Assembly (NCBI RefSeq): GCF_000615975.1 | Contig: NZ_BAMP01000010.1 | Location: 1-64,000, forward strand | Direction of reading: 5' to 3' | DNA length: 64,000 nucleotides | DNA from: Nitratireductor aquibiodomus NL21 = JCM 21793 | GTDB taxonomy: Bacteria; Pseudomonadota; Alphaproteobacteria; Rhizobiales; Rhizobiaceae | Shown here: positions 19,104 through 29,124 of the stretch, piece by piece | How the letters are laid out: each line of letters starts with the position of its first letter | How positions within the stretch are numbered: position 1 is the stretch's first letter | Made by a program: the position numbers and the translations under genes | Notes under the pieces: generated by a model | What the model saw: the letters and a program-made list of their open reading frames with translations, nothing else | Databases searched by the model: none | Told to the model about the DNA's origin: nothing

Positions 19104-19478
19104 ATGTTCCATTCCGAATTCATGCTTCTGCCTTTTCTGGGGAGCCTGCTCCTTGGTGGGGCGTTCGTCTTCGCAGGATTGCGTAATCTCGCCAACGTCT
19201 CCTTTTTAACCGGCGCTCTCGCAGCCCGCGGGGTGCCTCTGGCAAAGGTGATGCTTTTCGCCGGGATTGCGCTTCAGTGCGGCGCAGGTGCGTTGCTGGC
19301 GGCGGGCGTTTTTCCCGTCTATGCGGCGGCTGCATTGATTGTCTTCCTCGTCACCGCAACCCTGATCTTTCACAATTTCTGGGATCATGAAGGGGCGGAC
19401 CGCGTGGCGCGGATCAACGGCGTCGTCTCCAATGTGGCACTTGCCGGTGGGTTTCTGCTGATCATGGCCAATGGCTGA
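19104..19478 (+). CDS. DoxX family membrane protein
   Basis: 124 residues with four hydrophobic segments, typical of DoxX/YphA-type small membrane proteins. Visible are FLGSLLLGGAFVFAGLRNL, VMLFAGIALQCGAGALLAAG and LIFHNFWDHEGADR. ATG 19104 (MFHSEF) follows GAGAAAG. DoxX proteins often accompany thiol/peroxide detoxification genes, in keeping with the upstream AhpD-like gene and Rrf2 regulator. Biochemical role is unsettled. Confidence 0.83.
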   Translation: MFHSEFMLLPFLGSLLLGGAFVFAGLRNLANVSFLTGALAARGVPLAKVMLFAGIALQCGAGALLAAGVFPVYAAAALIVFLVTATLIFHNFWDHEGADRVARINGVVSNVALAGGFLLIMANG

Positions 19479-19570
19479 TCCAGCGTCCGTCATTCTCGAG
19501 AAGAGTCCGGAAACCGGTTTCGGTTTGCGGGCTTTTTCTTTAAACAAGCAGGCACAATGGGGAGGCCGGC

Positions 19571-20515
19571 TTGACGGACACCGCAGAGTTGAAAGCGGCG
19601 CGGCGTGAGGCGCATCGCGCTAGTGCAACAGGCGTGGAGAAGCGGCTGGGGCATCTGGCCATGCTTGGCTTTGCCACGCTCGTGGCTGGTTCCTTCTCAC
19701 TGGGGTCGCTTGCCGCGCCACATATTGGCCCGGTCGCGCTCAATGCGGCGCGCTTTCTGATAGGCATCCTTTTCATGGGGCTGGTGGTGCGTTTCGTGCT
19801 GCGCCAGCCTCTCCCCTTTCCAAAAGCCCCGTGGCGCTTTCTGGTCCTGGGTGGGCTGATGGCGTTCTATTTCGTCACCATGTTCATGGCGCTCGGCATG
19901 ACAAGCCCCGTTTCCACCGGGGCCGTGTTCACGCTGATGCCGCTGCTCAGCGCGTTTTTCGGCTTTGTTTTTCTGCGGCAGGTGCCGCGTGGGCTGGTTA
20001 TTCCAAGCCTCGTTCTGGCCGGGCTCGGTTCCGTGTGGGTCATTTTCGACGGGGATTTCGAGGCGATGCGCCGTTTCGACATTGGCGAGGGCGAGCTCAT
20101 TTTCTTCGCCGGTGTCGTCGGACACGCAGCCTATGCGTCGCTCGTCCGGCTTTACAATCGCGGCGAACCGGTGATCGCCTTTACCTTCTGGACGCTTCTG
20201 GCGACCGGCGTTCTGATCGCTCTTTACGGCATCGGCGAAATCGCTGCGACGAACTGGACTGCATTGCCCTCCATCACCTGGGTCGCAATCTTCTATCTTG
20301 CCATCTTCACAACGGCCGGCACATTCTTCCTGCTGCAGTTTGCCGCCCTGCGATTGCCGGCCTCCAAGGTGCTGGCCTACAACTATCTGACGCCGACACT
20401 GATCATCATGTTTGAAGGGCTGCTCGGCCATGGATGGGCGAGCCTTTCGGTCATGGCAGGCGCGGTCCTCACCATTCTTGGTCTGGTCATTCTGGCGCTT
20501 TCGCCCGAAATGTGA
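19571..20515 (+). CDS. EamA (DMT superfamily) transporter
   Basis: 314 residues, ten predicted membrane helices in two EamA repeats. The first runs through TLVAGSFSLGSLAAPHIGPV and FYFVTMFMALGMTSPVSTGA; the second contains AVIFYLAIFTTAGTFFLLQFAALRL-like helices and ends VMAGAVLTILGLVILAL. The likely start is TTG 19571, with GGGGAGG a few bases before; no in-frame ATG has a comparable ribosome site. Drug/metabolite exporter; substrate unknown. Confidence 0.85.
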   Translation: MTDTAELKAARREAHRASATGVEKRLGHLAMLGFATLVAGSFSLGSLAAPHIGPVALNAARFLIGILFMGLVVRFVLRQPLPFPKAPWRFLVLGGLMAFYFVTMFMALGMTSPVSTGAVFTLMPLLSAFFGFVFLRQVPRGLVIPSLVLAGLGSVWVIFDGDFEAMRRFDIGEGELIFFAGVVGHAAYASLVRLYNRGEPVIAFTFWTLLATGVLIALYGIGEIAATNWTALPSITWVAIFYLAIFTTAGTFFLLQFAALRLPASKVLAYNYLTPTLIIMFEGLLGHGWASLSVMAGAVLTILGLVILALSPEM

Positions 20516-20549
20516 GGCCCCGCGCAACTCTCCGTTTCAGGGAAATGCT

Positions 20550-21448
20550 TCACCGGCCGAAACGGCGCTGGAAACTGTCCGTATTCGCAAGGGGCGGCAG
20601 GCCGGCATGATCGAGCCAGTTTTCGCTCGGCTCCATCAGGCGTCGATAGACTTCGCGTACCAGCTTCGTGCTTCTTCGCCGGGCCAGTCCTTCGGCAGGA
20701 GGGCCATGGGCAGGCCGGGATCGCGCAGGACAATCCGCCGCCAGTCGTGGATGAGCAGGGTGCGTGCGGCCATGGCGTCCACCGGGGCGGGAAGCGGGGA
20801 CACAGCAAGGCTACCGGCAAGGGCCGAATATTCGACAATGAGTTCGCGATAGGCTTCGGCAATCTCGTCAGAGGGCCACAGGCTCCGCAGCATTTCGGGA
20901 TGCTCGGCGCTGGAACCGTGGATAATAAGCATGTCGTTCAGTGGCGCGGCGCCGGAAGTCGGGCCGTCATCTGGTCCGGGGGTGCGGGGCAGGAGATAGA
21001 CACCATCGGCGATCTTCAGAAAGCCGTGTTCCTTTAGTGTCTCTTCGTGCACGCCGTTGCTGCCGGGTGCTGCGATAGCGACAGTCCATGAACCATCCCA
21101 GTCGGGCGCGCCGGCTGCATAGATGCGCCGTGTCGCCAGGTCGAAGGCATGCTGGCCATGCCGGTCGAGGGAGAAAAACGAGTTGCGACCGCGCCGTTCG
21201 CGCACCACCCAGCCATCGCTGGCGAGCCGCGACATTGCGGTGCGGAGTGCTCCCGCCTCGATGCCGAGCCGCGCCATCACCGCTTGAAGCACCGCCAGCG
21301 GTGCTTCGCCGCCGCGCGGCACGATGGCGTCACCAAAAAGGGTGATCACCAGAGACCAGACCCGAACGCGTCCGCGCCGGTGCAGGCGATCGATCAGGCC
21401 GGCAAGGGCGGTTTCGGGAGGTTCTGTCGGTACATCCATCTTTTCCAA
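20550..21448 (-). CDS. paaX: Phenylacetate catabolism repressor PaaX, frameshifted near C-terminus
   Basis: PaaX family, about 299 residues when repaired. Landmarks are VRVWSLVITLFGDAIVPRGG (N-terminal winged helix), EAGALRTAMSRLASDGWVVR and DGSWTVAIAAPG. The frame breaks near 20662: after EEARSWY the given frame stops, while one base away it continues REVYRRLMEPSENWLDH to a stop at 20550, which matches the PaaX C-terminus. It represses paa genes and is relieved by phenylacetyl-CoA in known systems. It lies downstream of paaK-paaR. Confidence 0.85.
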
Positions 21449-21479
21449 ATGCCACGGGATCGCCGGACGGGCAAGATTG

Positions 21480-22076
21480 TCAGGGAAGCTCCTTTACGCC
21501 GCTCACAAGCAGGTGGGCGGTGAGCTTCGCATAGTCTTGTCTCGAAATTCCGCGATCCTCGCGAAACCACATGTAGAACCAGTTGAGCATACCGAAAAGG
21601 CTCATCGTGACCGGTTTCAGAAGTGGCCTGTTGTCGAAGGCGTCGGGGTTCACCTGCCGTATGGCCTCCGCGAAGATCGCCACCAGCCGGCGTTCCAGCG
21701 CCTTCAGCTCTTCCTGCTGCGCATCCGGCAGAAGCTGCAGACCGGAAAGCTGAACGCGGTGCTCATTGTCCGCATCGCGATACGCTTCGAGCAGGGCCGT
21801 CACCAGCCCTTCCAGCCGCGCCTGCGGAGCTTCATGCGGCTGATCAGCCTCTTCCACGGCTTCCACCAGTTCCTGCAGATGCGTTTCGATGATGTCGAAA
21901 AGCAGGGCCTCCTTGGAGGTGTAGTAGTGATAGAGAAGGGCCTTCGAGACACCCAGCTCCGTTGCAAGCTGGTTCATCGAGGCGCGGTCATAGCCGTCGC
22001 GCGCGAATATGCGCGCTGCGCCATGCAGCATGGCGTCGCGCTTGTCGTCATAGTCCTTGGCGCGGGTGCGGGCCAT
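21480..22076 (-). CDS. TetR family regulator of phenylacetate genes (PaaR-like)
   Basis: 198 residues. N-terminal TetR helix-turn-helix: AARIFARDGYDRASMNQLATELGVSKALLYHYYTSKEALL. The C-terminal domain ends MWFREDRGISRQDYAKLTAHL, in the style of the PaaR-type TetR regulators found with paaK in other Proteobacteria. It is co-directional with paaI-paaK and paaX. It is the best candidate to bind the perfect palindrome ACCGACCGGTCGGT at 23939 between paaI and the P450 gene. Confidence 0.8.
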   Translation of the reverse strand: MARTRAKDYDDKRDAMLHGAARIFARDGYDRASMNQLATELGVSKALLYHYYTSKEALLFDIIETHLQELVEAVEEADQPHEAPQARLEGLVTALLEAYRDADNEHRVQLSGLQLLPDAQQEELKALERRLVAIFAEAIRQVNPDAFDNRPLLKPVTMSLFGMLNWFYMWFREDRGISRQDYAKLTAHLLVSGVKELP

Positions 22077-22119
22077 TAGCAGCTCTCACAGAGTGGATGC
22101 TTGTGAATGTGCGGCAATG

Positions 22120-23429
22120 TCACTGTTTCACCCGCTTGTCGACGATGCGCACGGCCTTGCCCTGGCTGCGGGCGACGCCGCCGGGATCGGTCGCGTGGAC
22201 GCGCACCGTCACGCCGACCACATCCTTGATGCGTTCGCCGAGCTGGCGGCAGGCGGCAAGCCGCACTTCCTCGCCGGCCTCGAGCGTTTCCATCTCCACA
22301 TGGATCGTCATCGCATCCATGCGGCCTTCCTGCGTGAGCTCGATCTGGAAATGCGGCGCGAGCCCGTCAACGGTAAGGATCTGCTCTTCGATCTGGGTGG
22401 GGAACACATTGACGCCGCGCAGGATCATCATGTCGTCCGAGCGGCCGGTGATCTTTTCCATCCGGCGCATGGAGCGCGCCGTGCCCGGCAGAAGTCGCGT
22501 CAGGTCGCGGGTGCGGTAGCGCACGATGGGGAAGGCTTCCTTGGTGAGCGAGGTGAACACCAGTTCGCCCATTTCGCCATCCGGCAGCACTTCGCCGGTC
22601 TCCGGGTCGATGATCTCGGGATAGAAATGATCTTCCAGATGTGCAGCCCGTCCTTGGTTTCCACGCATTCGTTCGCCACGCCCGGCCCCATCACCTCCGA
22701 CAGGCCGTAAATGTCGACCGCATGCATGTCGAATGCGTATTCGATCTCGGCGCGCATGGCGTTGGTCCATGGTTCCGCACCGAAAATGCCCACCTTGAGC
22801 GGGCTCTTGCGCGGGTCGAGGCCGCGCGCGCGGTATTCGTCGAGGATCGACAGCATGTAGGAGGGCGTGACCATAATCGTGTCGGCCCGGAAATCCTCGA
22901 TCAGCGTGACCTGGCGTGCCGTCATGCCGCCGGAGGCTGGCACAACCGTTGCGCCCAGCCGCTCTGCGCCGTAATGCGCACCCAGACCGCCCGTGAAGAG
23001 CCCATAGCCATAGGCCACGTGAACGATGTCGCCCGCCCGCGTGCCAGACGCGCGGATCGAGCGCGCCATCACCTCGGCCCAGGTGTCGATGTCCTTTGCG
23101 GTGTAGCCCACAACGGTCGGCTTGCCGGTCGTGCCGGACGAGGCGTGAATGCGCGCCACCTTCTCGCGCGGTACCGCGAACATGCCGAACGGATAATTGT
23201 CGCGCAGATCCGTTTTTACGGTGAAGAGGAACTTCGAGAGGTCGGAGAGCTCTTTCAGGTCGTCGGGGTGAACGCCGGCAGCGTCGAAACTCTTTTTGTA
23301 GTGTGGCACATTCTCATAGGCATGGTTCAACGACCATTTGAGACGCACCAGCTGCAACGCCTGGATTTCGTCGCGTGAGGCGATTTCAATGGGATCCAGC
23401 TCTTCTTTTCTTGGGGTCAGGTCTTTCAT
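22120..23429 (-). CDS. paaK: Phenylacetate-CoA ligase, frameshifted
   Basis: Activates phenylacetate to phenylacetyl-CoA with ATP, the first step of the aerobic hybrid pathway. AMP-binding motif SSGTTGKPTVVGY (near residue 95), YGLSEVMGPGVANEC and GRSDDMMILRGVNVFPTQIE are PaaK signatures. The frame breaks near 22640: CTGCACATCTGGAAGATC lacks one G, and adding it gives LHIWEDHFYPEIIDPETGEV. The repaired protein is 436 residues, the usual length. It sits 19 bases after paaI and is followed by paaR and paaX. Confidence 0.92.
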
Positions 23430-23448
23430 TTTTTCTCTCCCGAAGCTC

Positions 23449-23895
23449 TCAGGCCTCCTCCTCGAAATGTTTGCCGCTGATCACGCGAGAATTGCCACGA
23501 AACTCCGCGATCAGCCTGCCGTCCTGATTTTCAACCCGCACATCATAAATGCCGGAGCGACCAAACCGCGCGACCTCCCGCGCGACTGCCGTAAGCCGGT
23601 CGCCGAGCGTGCCGGGTGCCACGAAGGTGATGGAATTGTGCTGTGCGACAACGATCTGGTTGTAGGAGTTGCAGGCAAAGGCAAAGGCCGAATCCGCCAG
23701 CGTGAAGATGTAGCCACCATGGCAGATGTCGTGCCCATTGGTGTGATGCTTCTCCACCGTCATCGACAGGATCGCGCTGCCCGGCGCCACGGCATCGAGG
23801 CTGCACCCCAGCCATTTGGATGCATCGTCGCGCGCCCACATGGCCTGCGCGCTGCGCTCTGCGATCTCCTGTGGAGACAGTTGCATTTGTGACAT
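23449..23895 (-). CDS. paaI: Phenylacetate-pathway hotdog thioesterase PaaI
   Basis: 148 residues, hotdog fold. HTNGHDICHGGYIFTLADSAFAFACN contains the PaaI signature, with the catalytic Asp in the TLADSAFAF helix. It hydrolyses stalled ring-hydroxylated phenylacetyl-CoA esters, sparing free CoA. It is the first gene of the minus-strand paaI-paaK-paaR-paaX set and faces the P450-paaZ pair over about 105 bases that carry the ACCGACCGGTCGGT site. Confidence 0.9.
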   Translation of the reverse strand: MSQMQLSPQEIAERSAQAMWARDDASKWLGCSLDAVAPGSAILSMTVEKHHTNGHDICHGGYIFTLADSAFAFACNSYNQIVVAQHNSITFVAPGTLGDRLTAVAREVARFGRSGIYDVRVENQDGRLIAEFRGNSRVISGKHFEEEA

Positions 23896-23938
23896 CTAGG
23901 CTCCTCCCAACGGCGTCGGTGAAAGCAGACTTGCATAA

Positions 23939-23952
23939 ACCGACCGGTCGGT
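23939..23952. promoter_or_regulatory. TetR-type operator palindrome in the paaI/P450 divergent promoter
   Basis: ACCGACCGGTCGGT is a perfect 14-bp palindrome placed between the divergent paaI and P450 starts. Its ACCGACC..GGTCGGT form agrees with operators described for TetR regulators of acyl-CoA/phenylacetate genes. It probably binds the TetR protein encoded at 21480-22076. Confidence 0.68.
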
Positions 23953-24001
23953 CAATAATACTGTTGAGAGGAGGCGGTGGGGCCGCTTCCGGGAGGAGAG
24001 C

Positions 24002-25240
24002 ATGGCAAAAACGGCAGACAACGCTGCAACGAATGGCGAGAAACTGGCGGAGGACTTTGAATTGACGGCGCTGCCAGAGGGCTTCGTGGACGACCCGTTT
24101 CCGGCCTATCACGCACTTCTGGAGCACGCGCCCCTGAAGCGTTTCGCCGACGGCTCGGTCATGCTGTCGCGCTATGAGGATCTCGACCGCGTCTATCGCG
24201 ACACGAAAACCTTTTCCTCCGACAAGAAGGCCGAATTCCTGCCGAAGTTCGGCGACACGCCGCTTTACGAGCATCACACGACGAGCCTCGTCTTCAACGA
24301 TCCGCCGCTTCACACGCGGGTGCGCAAGATCATGATGGGCGCGCTCACGCCGCGCGCGCTGGCGGCCCTCGAGCCGGGCCTGGTCACGCTGGTCGATGGC
24401 CTGCTCGACCGTATGGAAGAGAAGGGCGCGGTCGATCTCATCGAGGATTTCGCCGCCGCGATCCCCGTCGAAGTCATCGGTAACCTGTTCGACATCCCCC
24501 ACGAGGAACGCGAGCCGCTGCGCGACTGGTCCCTCGCCATTCTCGGTGCGCTGGAGCCGGTCCTCACCGACGAACAGCAGCAATGGGGCAATACCTCCGT
24601 CACCGATTTCAAGGCCTATCTCAAGGCGATCGCCGACGACCGGCGCCGCAATCCCGGCGACCCGGCGACCGACGTTTTGACCCGTCTCATCAACGGCAAT
24701 GAGGGGGAAGAGCTCTCCGAGGTCGAGCTTTTGCAGAACTGCATCTTCATCCTCAATGCCGGTCACGAGACCACCACGAACCTGATCGGCAACGCCCTTT
24801 ACGAGCTGTTGCACTGGCCCGAAGAGAAAGCGCGGCTTGAAGCCGACCCGGACCTGATCGCAACGGCCGTCGATGAGTTCTTACGCTTCCAGAGCCCCAA
24901 TCAGCTCGGCAACCGCATGGCGGTGGAGCCGGTGGAGTTCCATGGCGAAACCGTGGAGCCGGGCACGCCGATCCATCTCTGCATTGGTGCTGCCAACCGC
25001 GATCCGCGCCAGTTCGCCGATCCGGACCGACTCGACGTGGGGCGTAAGCCCAACAGGCATCTGGCCTTTGCCGGTGGTCCTCATCTGTGCGCGGGCTTCT
25101 CGCTTGCGCGGATGGAAGGACGCATCGGCATTTCGCATTTTCTCAAACGTTTCCCCGACTACCGGCTGACAGGAGAACCGGAGCGCACCGGACGTGTGCG
25201 CTTTCGCGGCTTCGCCCGGCTGCCGGCGCGGGTGCGCTGA
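24002..25240 (+). CDS. Cytochrome P450
   Basis: 412 residues, soluble bacterial P450. The I-helix oxygen-binding motif is AGHETTTN, the K-helix ExxR is in DEFLRFQ, and the heme loop is FAGGPHLCAGFSLARME with the axial Cys. ATG 24002 follows GGGAGGAGAG. It is co-transcribed with paaZ (18-base gap) and divergent from paaI-paaK, so it is probably induced by aromatic acids. It has no ferredoxin or reductase partner in the window. The substrate, perhaps a phenylacetate precursor or side product, is unknown. Confidence 0.9.
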   Translation: MAKTADNAATNGEKLAEDFELTALPEGFVDDPFPAYHALLEHAPLKRFADGSVMLSRYEDLDRVYRDTKTFSSDKKAEFLPKFGDTPLYEHHTTSLVFNDPPLHTRVRKIMMGALTPRALAALEPGLVTLVDGLLDRMEEKGAVDLIEDFAAAIPVEVIGNLFDIPHEEREPLRDWSLAILGALEPVLTDEQQQWGNTSVTDFKAYLKAIADDRRRNPGDPATDVLTRLINGNEGEELSEVELLQNCIFILNAGHETTTNLIGNALYELLHWPEEKARLEADPDLIATAVDEFLRFQSPNQLGNRMAVEPVEFHGETVEPGTPIHLCIGAANRDPRQFADPDRLDVGRKPNRHLAFAGGPHLCAGFSLARMEGRIGISHFLKRFPDYRLTGEPERTGRVRFRGFARLPARVR

Positions 25241-25258
25241 CCAGTAAAGGAGTTTTCC

Positions 25259-27289
25259 ATGAGCGTGATGCGGCTTGAAAGCTATGCGGCAGGGGCGTGG
25301 GTTGCGCCTTCCGGTGACCTCAAACCCCTGCGGAGTGCGGTCACCGGCGATGTCGTTGCCGAACTCGGTTCGCAAAAGCTGGACTTCGTCCGCATGGCCG
25401 ACCATGCCCGCCAGGTGGGCGGGCCGGCGCTGCGCGCGATGACGTTCCACGACCGCGCCTTCGCCATCAAAGCGCTGGCGCAGTATCTGAACGACCGCCG
25501 CGAAGCGCTCTACGAGCTTTCCTACGAGACCGGCGCGACCAAGCCTGACTCGATGATCGACATCGATGGCGGCATCGGCACGCTGTTCGTCTATTCGTCC
25601 AAGGCAAGGCGCGAGCTGCCGGACGATCACGTCTATGTGGATGGCGTGCTGGAGCAGCTTTCCCGCTCCGGAAACTTCGTTGGCCAGCACGTGGCGACGC
25701 CGCTTCAGGGCGTGGCCGTCCACATCAACGCCTTCAACTTTCCCGTCTGGGGCATGCTGGAAAAGCTTGCGCCGACGCTGATCGCCGGCGTTCCGGCCAT
25801 CGTCAAGCCGGCCTCCGCCACCGCATGGCTCGCCGAAGCCTGTTTCCGCATGATCGTGGAATCGGGCCTGTTCCCGGAAGGCACGGTGCAGTTCATCGCG
25901 GGCTCCACCGGAGACCTGCTTGACCGCCTGACCGGTCAGGACGTGGTGTCCTTCACGGGCTCTGCCTCCACCGCATCCATGCTGCGCGCCAACCCGAAGA
26001 TTATCGGCAATTCAGTGCGTTTCGTGGCCGAGCAGGATTCGCTCAACGCTTCGGTGCTTGGCCCGGACGCTGCGCCAGGAACCCCAGAATTCGATGCCTT
26101 CCTCAAGGAAGTGCACCGCGAGATGACGGCCAAGGCCGGCCAGAAATGCACCGCCGTGCGCCGCATTTTCGTGCCCGACGCGCACCGCGACGCGGTCACC
26201 GACGCGCTCATCGCCCGGCTTGAGAAGACCGTGGTTGGCAATCCGCGCAGCGAAGGCGTGCGGATGGGCGCGCTCGCAAGCCTCGCCCAGCGCGACGACG
26301 TTCTTGAGAAGGCCGGCATTCTCGCCACCGAGGCCCGCCGTGTGTTTGGCGATCCGGATGCCTTTTCGGTCACCGATGCCGATGCGGCTGCGGGCGCATT
26401 CGTGCCGCCCATGCTGTTCTCCTGCGGCGATCCCGATGGCGCTCAGAAGCTGCATTCCGTCGAAGCGTTCGGCCCCGTGTCCACCATCATGCCGTATCGC
26501 GATCTCGGCCATGCGCTGAAACTCGCCAATCGCGGCGAGGGTTCGCTTGTCGCCTCGGTCTTCACGCATGATCCGGCGGTGGCCCGGCAGGCGGTTCTGG
26601 AGGCCGGTGCCTTCCATGGCCGGCTCTATTTCGCCAACCGCGACACCGGCAAGGAGGCGACCGGCCACGGTTCGCCGCTGCCGCACATGGTGCATGGCGG
26701 CCCCGGCCGCGCCGGCGGTGGCGAGGAGCTTGGCGGTGTCCGTGGCGTGATGCACTACATGCAGCGCACCGCGATCCAGGCAAGCCCCGATCTGATCGCC
26801 GGCATCACCAACCGCTATGTGGCGGGCGCTTCGACCGAAGAGATAGAGCCGCATCCCTTCCGCCTGACCTTTGGCGAGCTGGAGCCCGGCCGCACGCTCT
26901 GGGCCGGTCCGCGCGAGGTGACGCTGGCGGACATCGAGCATTTCGCCGAGTTCACCGGCGATACGTTCTACGCGCATATGGACGAGGAGGCGGCTGCCGC
27001 CAATCCGTTCTTCCCCGGCCGTGTCGCCCATGGCTATCTTATCCTGTCCTTTGCAGCGGGCATGTTCGTCGAGCCGGCGCCGGGCCCGGTGCTTGCCAAC
27101 TACGGCCTCGACAATCTGCGTTTCATGAAGCCGGTTTCGCCCGGCGATACGCTGAAAGTGCGGCTCACGGTCAAGCAGAAGACGCGCCGCAAGGACGAAT
27201 ATGGCGAAGTGCGCTGGGATGTCGGCGTCTACAATCAGGACGGCGAGCAGGTTGCCGCCTACGAACTCCTGACCATGAATGCCATGTAG
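25259..27289 (+). CDS. paaZ: Bifunctional oxepin-CoA hydrolase / 3-oxo-5,6-dehydrosuberyl-CoA semialdehyde dehydrogenase
   Basis: 676 residues. An aldehyde dehydrogenase domain (about 1-520; [20 protein letters not shown]-like helix, FTGSAST, catalytic Cys in [11 protein letters not shown]) is fused to a MaoC-like hydratase domain (about 535-676; [27 protein letters not shown]). PaaZ opens the oxepin-CoA ring and oxidises the aldehyde formed. The start ATG 25259 follows AAAGGAG. It is intact and follows the P450 gene. Other beta-oxidation paa genes (F, G, H, J) are not in this window. Confidence 0.93.
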   Translation: MSVMRLESYAAGAWVAPSGDLKPLRSAVTGDVVAELGSQKLDFVRMADHARQVGGPALRAMTFHDRAFAIKALAQYLNDRREALYELSYETGATKPDSMIDIDGGIGTLFVYSSKARRELPDDHVYVDGVLEQLSRSGNFVGQHVATPLQGVAVHINAFNFPVWGMLEKLAPTLIAGVPAIVKPASATAWLAEACFRMIVESGLFPEGTVQFIAGSTGDLLDRLTGQDVVSFTGSASTASMLRANPKIIGNSVRFVAEQDSLNASVLGPDAAPGTPEFDAFLKEVHREMTAKAGQKCTAVRRIFVPDAHRDAVTDALIARLEKTVVGNPRSEGVRMGALASLAQRDDVLEKAGILATEARRVFGDPDAFSVTDADAAAGAFVPPMLFSCGDPDGAQKLHSVEAFGPVSTIMPYRDLGHALKLANRGEGSLVASVFTHDPAVARQAVLEAGAFHGRLYFANRDTGKEATGHGSPLPHMVHGGPGRAGGGEELGGVRGVMHYMQRTAIQASPDLIAGITNRYVAGASTEEIEPHPFRLTFGELEPGRTLWAGPREVTLADIEHFAEFTGDTFYAHMDEEAAAANPFFPGRVAHGYLILSFAAGMFVEPAPGPVLANYGLDNLRFMKPVSPGDTLKVRLTVKQKTRRKDEYGEVRWDVGVYNQDGEQVAAYELLTMNAM

Positions 27290-27328
27290 CTTCTGAAGCG
27301 GTTTGGCATTTTGACGGCACGGCGCAGG

Positions 27329-27390
27329 CCCCTCATCCGCCTGCCGGCATCCTCTCCCCGCTTGCGGGGAGAGGGTAAAGATGAGGGGCG
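27329..27390. repeat. Rhizobial intergenic palindromic repeat, copy A
   Basis: CCCTCATCCGCCTGCCGGCA is followed by the hairpin CTCTCCCCGC-TT-GCGGGGAGAG and ATGAGGGGCGAG. It is similar in plan to copies at 35307 and 53470 and resembles the mosaic elements (RIME type) common between rhizobial genes. It lies between convergent paaZ and pcaB. Confidence 0.7.
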
Positions 27391-27399
27391 AGCGCCCCG

Positions 27400-28463
27400 C
27401 TAAATGCTCCTGGTCTTGAACGTCAGCCCGTCCACCAGTTCCGAGGCTTTAAGCGTTGCCGTACCCGTTGCGACAATCATCTGCGGCAGGAGCATCCATT
27501 CCAGCGTCCATGCCGTGCCGGAGCGTTCGTTTTCGTGCACCAGCGCCTGATGCATTCCGCCCACAAGCGCCGCGTTGAAGCGGGCAAGCGCCACCAGCGT
27601 TTCGGCGGCGACCGGGTTCTTCTTGTGCGGCATGGCGGAAGATCCGCCGCCTGCAGCCAGTTCGACCTCGCCAACCTCGCTCTGTGCGGCAAGCACAATG
27701 TCCTGCCCCATCTTGCCGAGCTGCCGGTGATGAGCGAAAGGACGGAGGCAAAGGCGACAATTCCGTCGCGCTCACTGTGGCGGGGGTGTTCGGGCAGAGC
27801 TAGGTCAAGTCTCGCCGCAAGTCGCCCGGCAACGGGTTCCCCCTTCTCGCCAAGCCTGTCGAGCGTACCGGCCGCGCCGCCGAAATGCAGCACCACAACC
27901 TCGTCCAGTGCCTTCTCAAGCCTCTCCGCATGGCGCAGGAGCGGCGCGCGCCAGGAGCGGATTTTCCGGCTGGCGGATACCGGGATGGCGGCCTGCATCC
28001 GCGTGTGCGCCATGACCTCGATCTGGCCATCGCGTTTTTCCAAAGATTCAAGGGACTGGATGAGCCTGCCCAGTCTCTTGCCGAGAATTTCAATCGCCTC
28101 CCGTGCGCGCAGCGCAAAGCCCGTGTCGATCACATCCTGGCTCGTCGCGCCGAGGTGCAGGTGGGCACGCCACGCTTCAGACAGACCGGCACGGATCTGC
28201 GCAATGAGGGCGGGGATCACGACCCCATCCTGCGCTACACCTGCCTTCAGAGCGGCGATGTCGGGGCTGAAGCCGGCAAGCAAATCGGCAATCTCCTGCG
28301 CCGCCTCCTGCGGGATCGCACCCTGATCGGCCTGTGCCAGGGCAAGCTCCGCCTCAAAACGCAGCATCGCCTCGATCTCAGCCCGCGCCGAAAAGAGCGG
28401 CTCCAGTTCCTCGTCCCCGAGGAGCCCTGAAAGGATGGGATGGTCGAAGGCGGAAATGGTCAT
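27400..28463 (-). CDS. pcaB: 3-carboxy-cis,cis-muconate cycloisomerase, frameshifted
   Basis: Fumarase/adenylosuccinate-lyase superfamily enzyme converting 3-carboxymuconate to 4-carboxymuconolactone in the protocatechuate branch. Visible are HLGATSQDVIDTGFALR, HTRMQAAIPVS and the superfamily signature GGGSSAMPHKKNPVAAE. The frame breaks near 27726: after LITGSS the other frame continues LGKMGQDIVLAAQSEVGEVE. One added base gives 354 residues, typical of rhizobial PcaB. Last gene of the pobA-pcaCHGB set. Confidence 0.9.
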
Positions 28464-28509
28464 GGGTTTCTCGTGCCTGATTGACGCCCGAAGGATCGGT
28501 TATGGCCGA

Positions 28510-29124
28510 TCATATATCGAAAAACACTGTTTCCCATTCACCCTGGAGATGGATGTCGAAGAGGTAATGCGCGCTTTCCTTCCGTGCGATCAGGGTCTCC
28601 ACTCTGTTCTGATGCTCGAGCCGCGTCAGCACCGGGTCTTCGGCGTTGGCCGTTTCCTCGTCACTGAAATAAAGGCGCGTCGCCAGCCCCAGATTGATGC
28701 CACGGGCGACAATCCAGAGGCTGATATGCGGCGCCATCAGGCGCCCGTCTGGGAAGGGGACGCGGCCCGGTTTGATGGTTTCGATTGCGATCTCGCCGGT
28801 CTCCATATCGGAGGGGAAACGCCCCCAGCCCTGAAAGTTTGGATCTGCTTTGCCACGGGTTTCAGAAGGCGAATTGTATAGCCCGTCGGCGTCTGCCTGC
28901 CAGGTTTCGACCAGCGCATCCCCGAGCACCGTGCCGGTTCCGTCGAAGATGCGCATCTTGATGGTGATGCGTTCGCCTCGCGCTTTCGCATCCACCGGCC
29001 CGGAACCCAGATCATGAGGGTAGACGCCCGCGATGCCACCGAAATTCGGCGTAAGGCCGATATGCACATAGGGGCCTGCGGTCTGCGAGGCAGTTTCCTT
29101 CAGGCGTCCGACCGACTGAGCCAT
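28510..29124 (-). CDS. pcaG: Protocatechuate 3,4-dioxygenase alpha subunit
   Basis: 204 residues. Intradiol dioxygenase fold with TAGPYVHIGLTPNFGG, ALVETWQADADGLYNSP and APHISLWIVARGINLGL. The alpha subunit lacks the iron ligands held by PcaH; together they cleave protocatechuate between the hydroxyls. ATG 29124 overlaps the pcaH stop as ATGA, so translation is coupled. Intact. Confidence 0.93.
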   Translation of the reverse strand: MAQSVGRLKETASQTAGPYVHIGLTPNFGGIAGVYPHDLGSGPVDAKARGERITIKMRIFDGTGTVLGDALVETWQADADGLYNSPSETRGKADPNFQGWGRFPSDMETGEIAIETIKPGRVPFPDGRLMAPHISLWIVARGINLGLATRLYFSDEETANAEDPVLTRLEHQNRVETLIARKESAHYLFDIHLQGEWETVFFDI

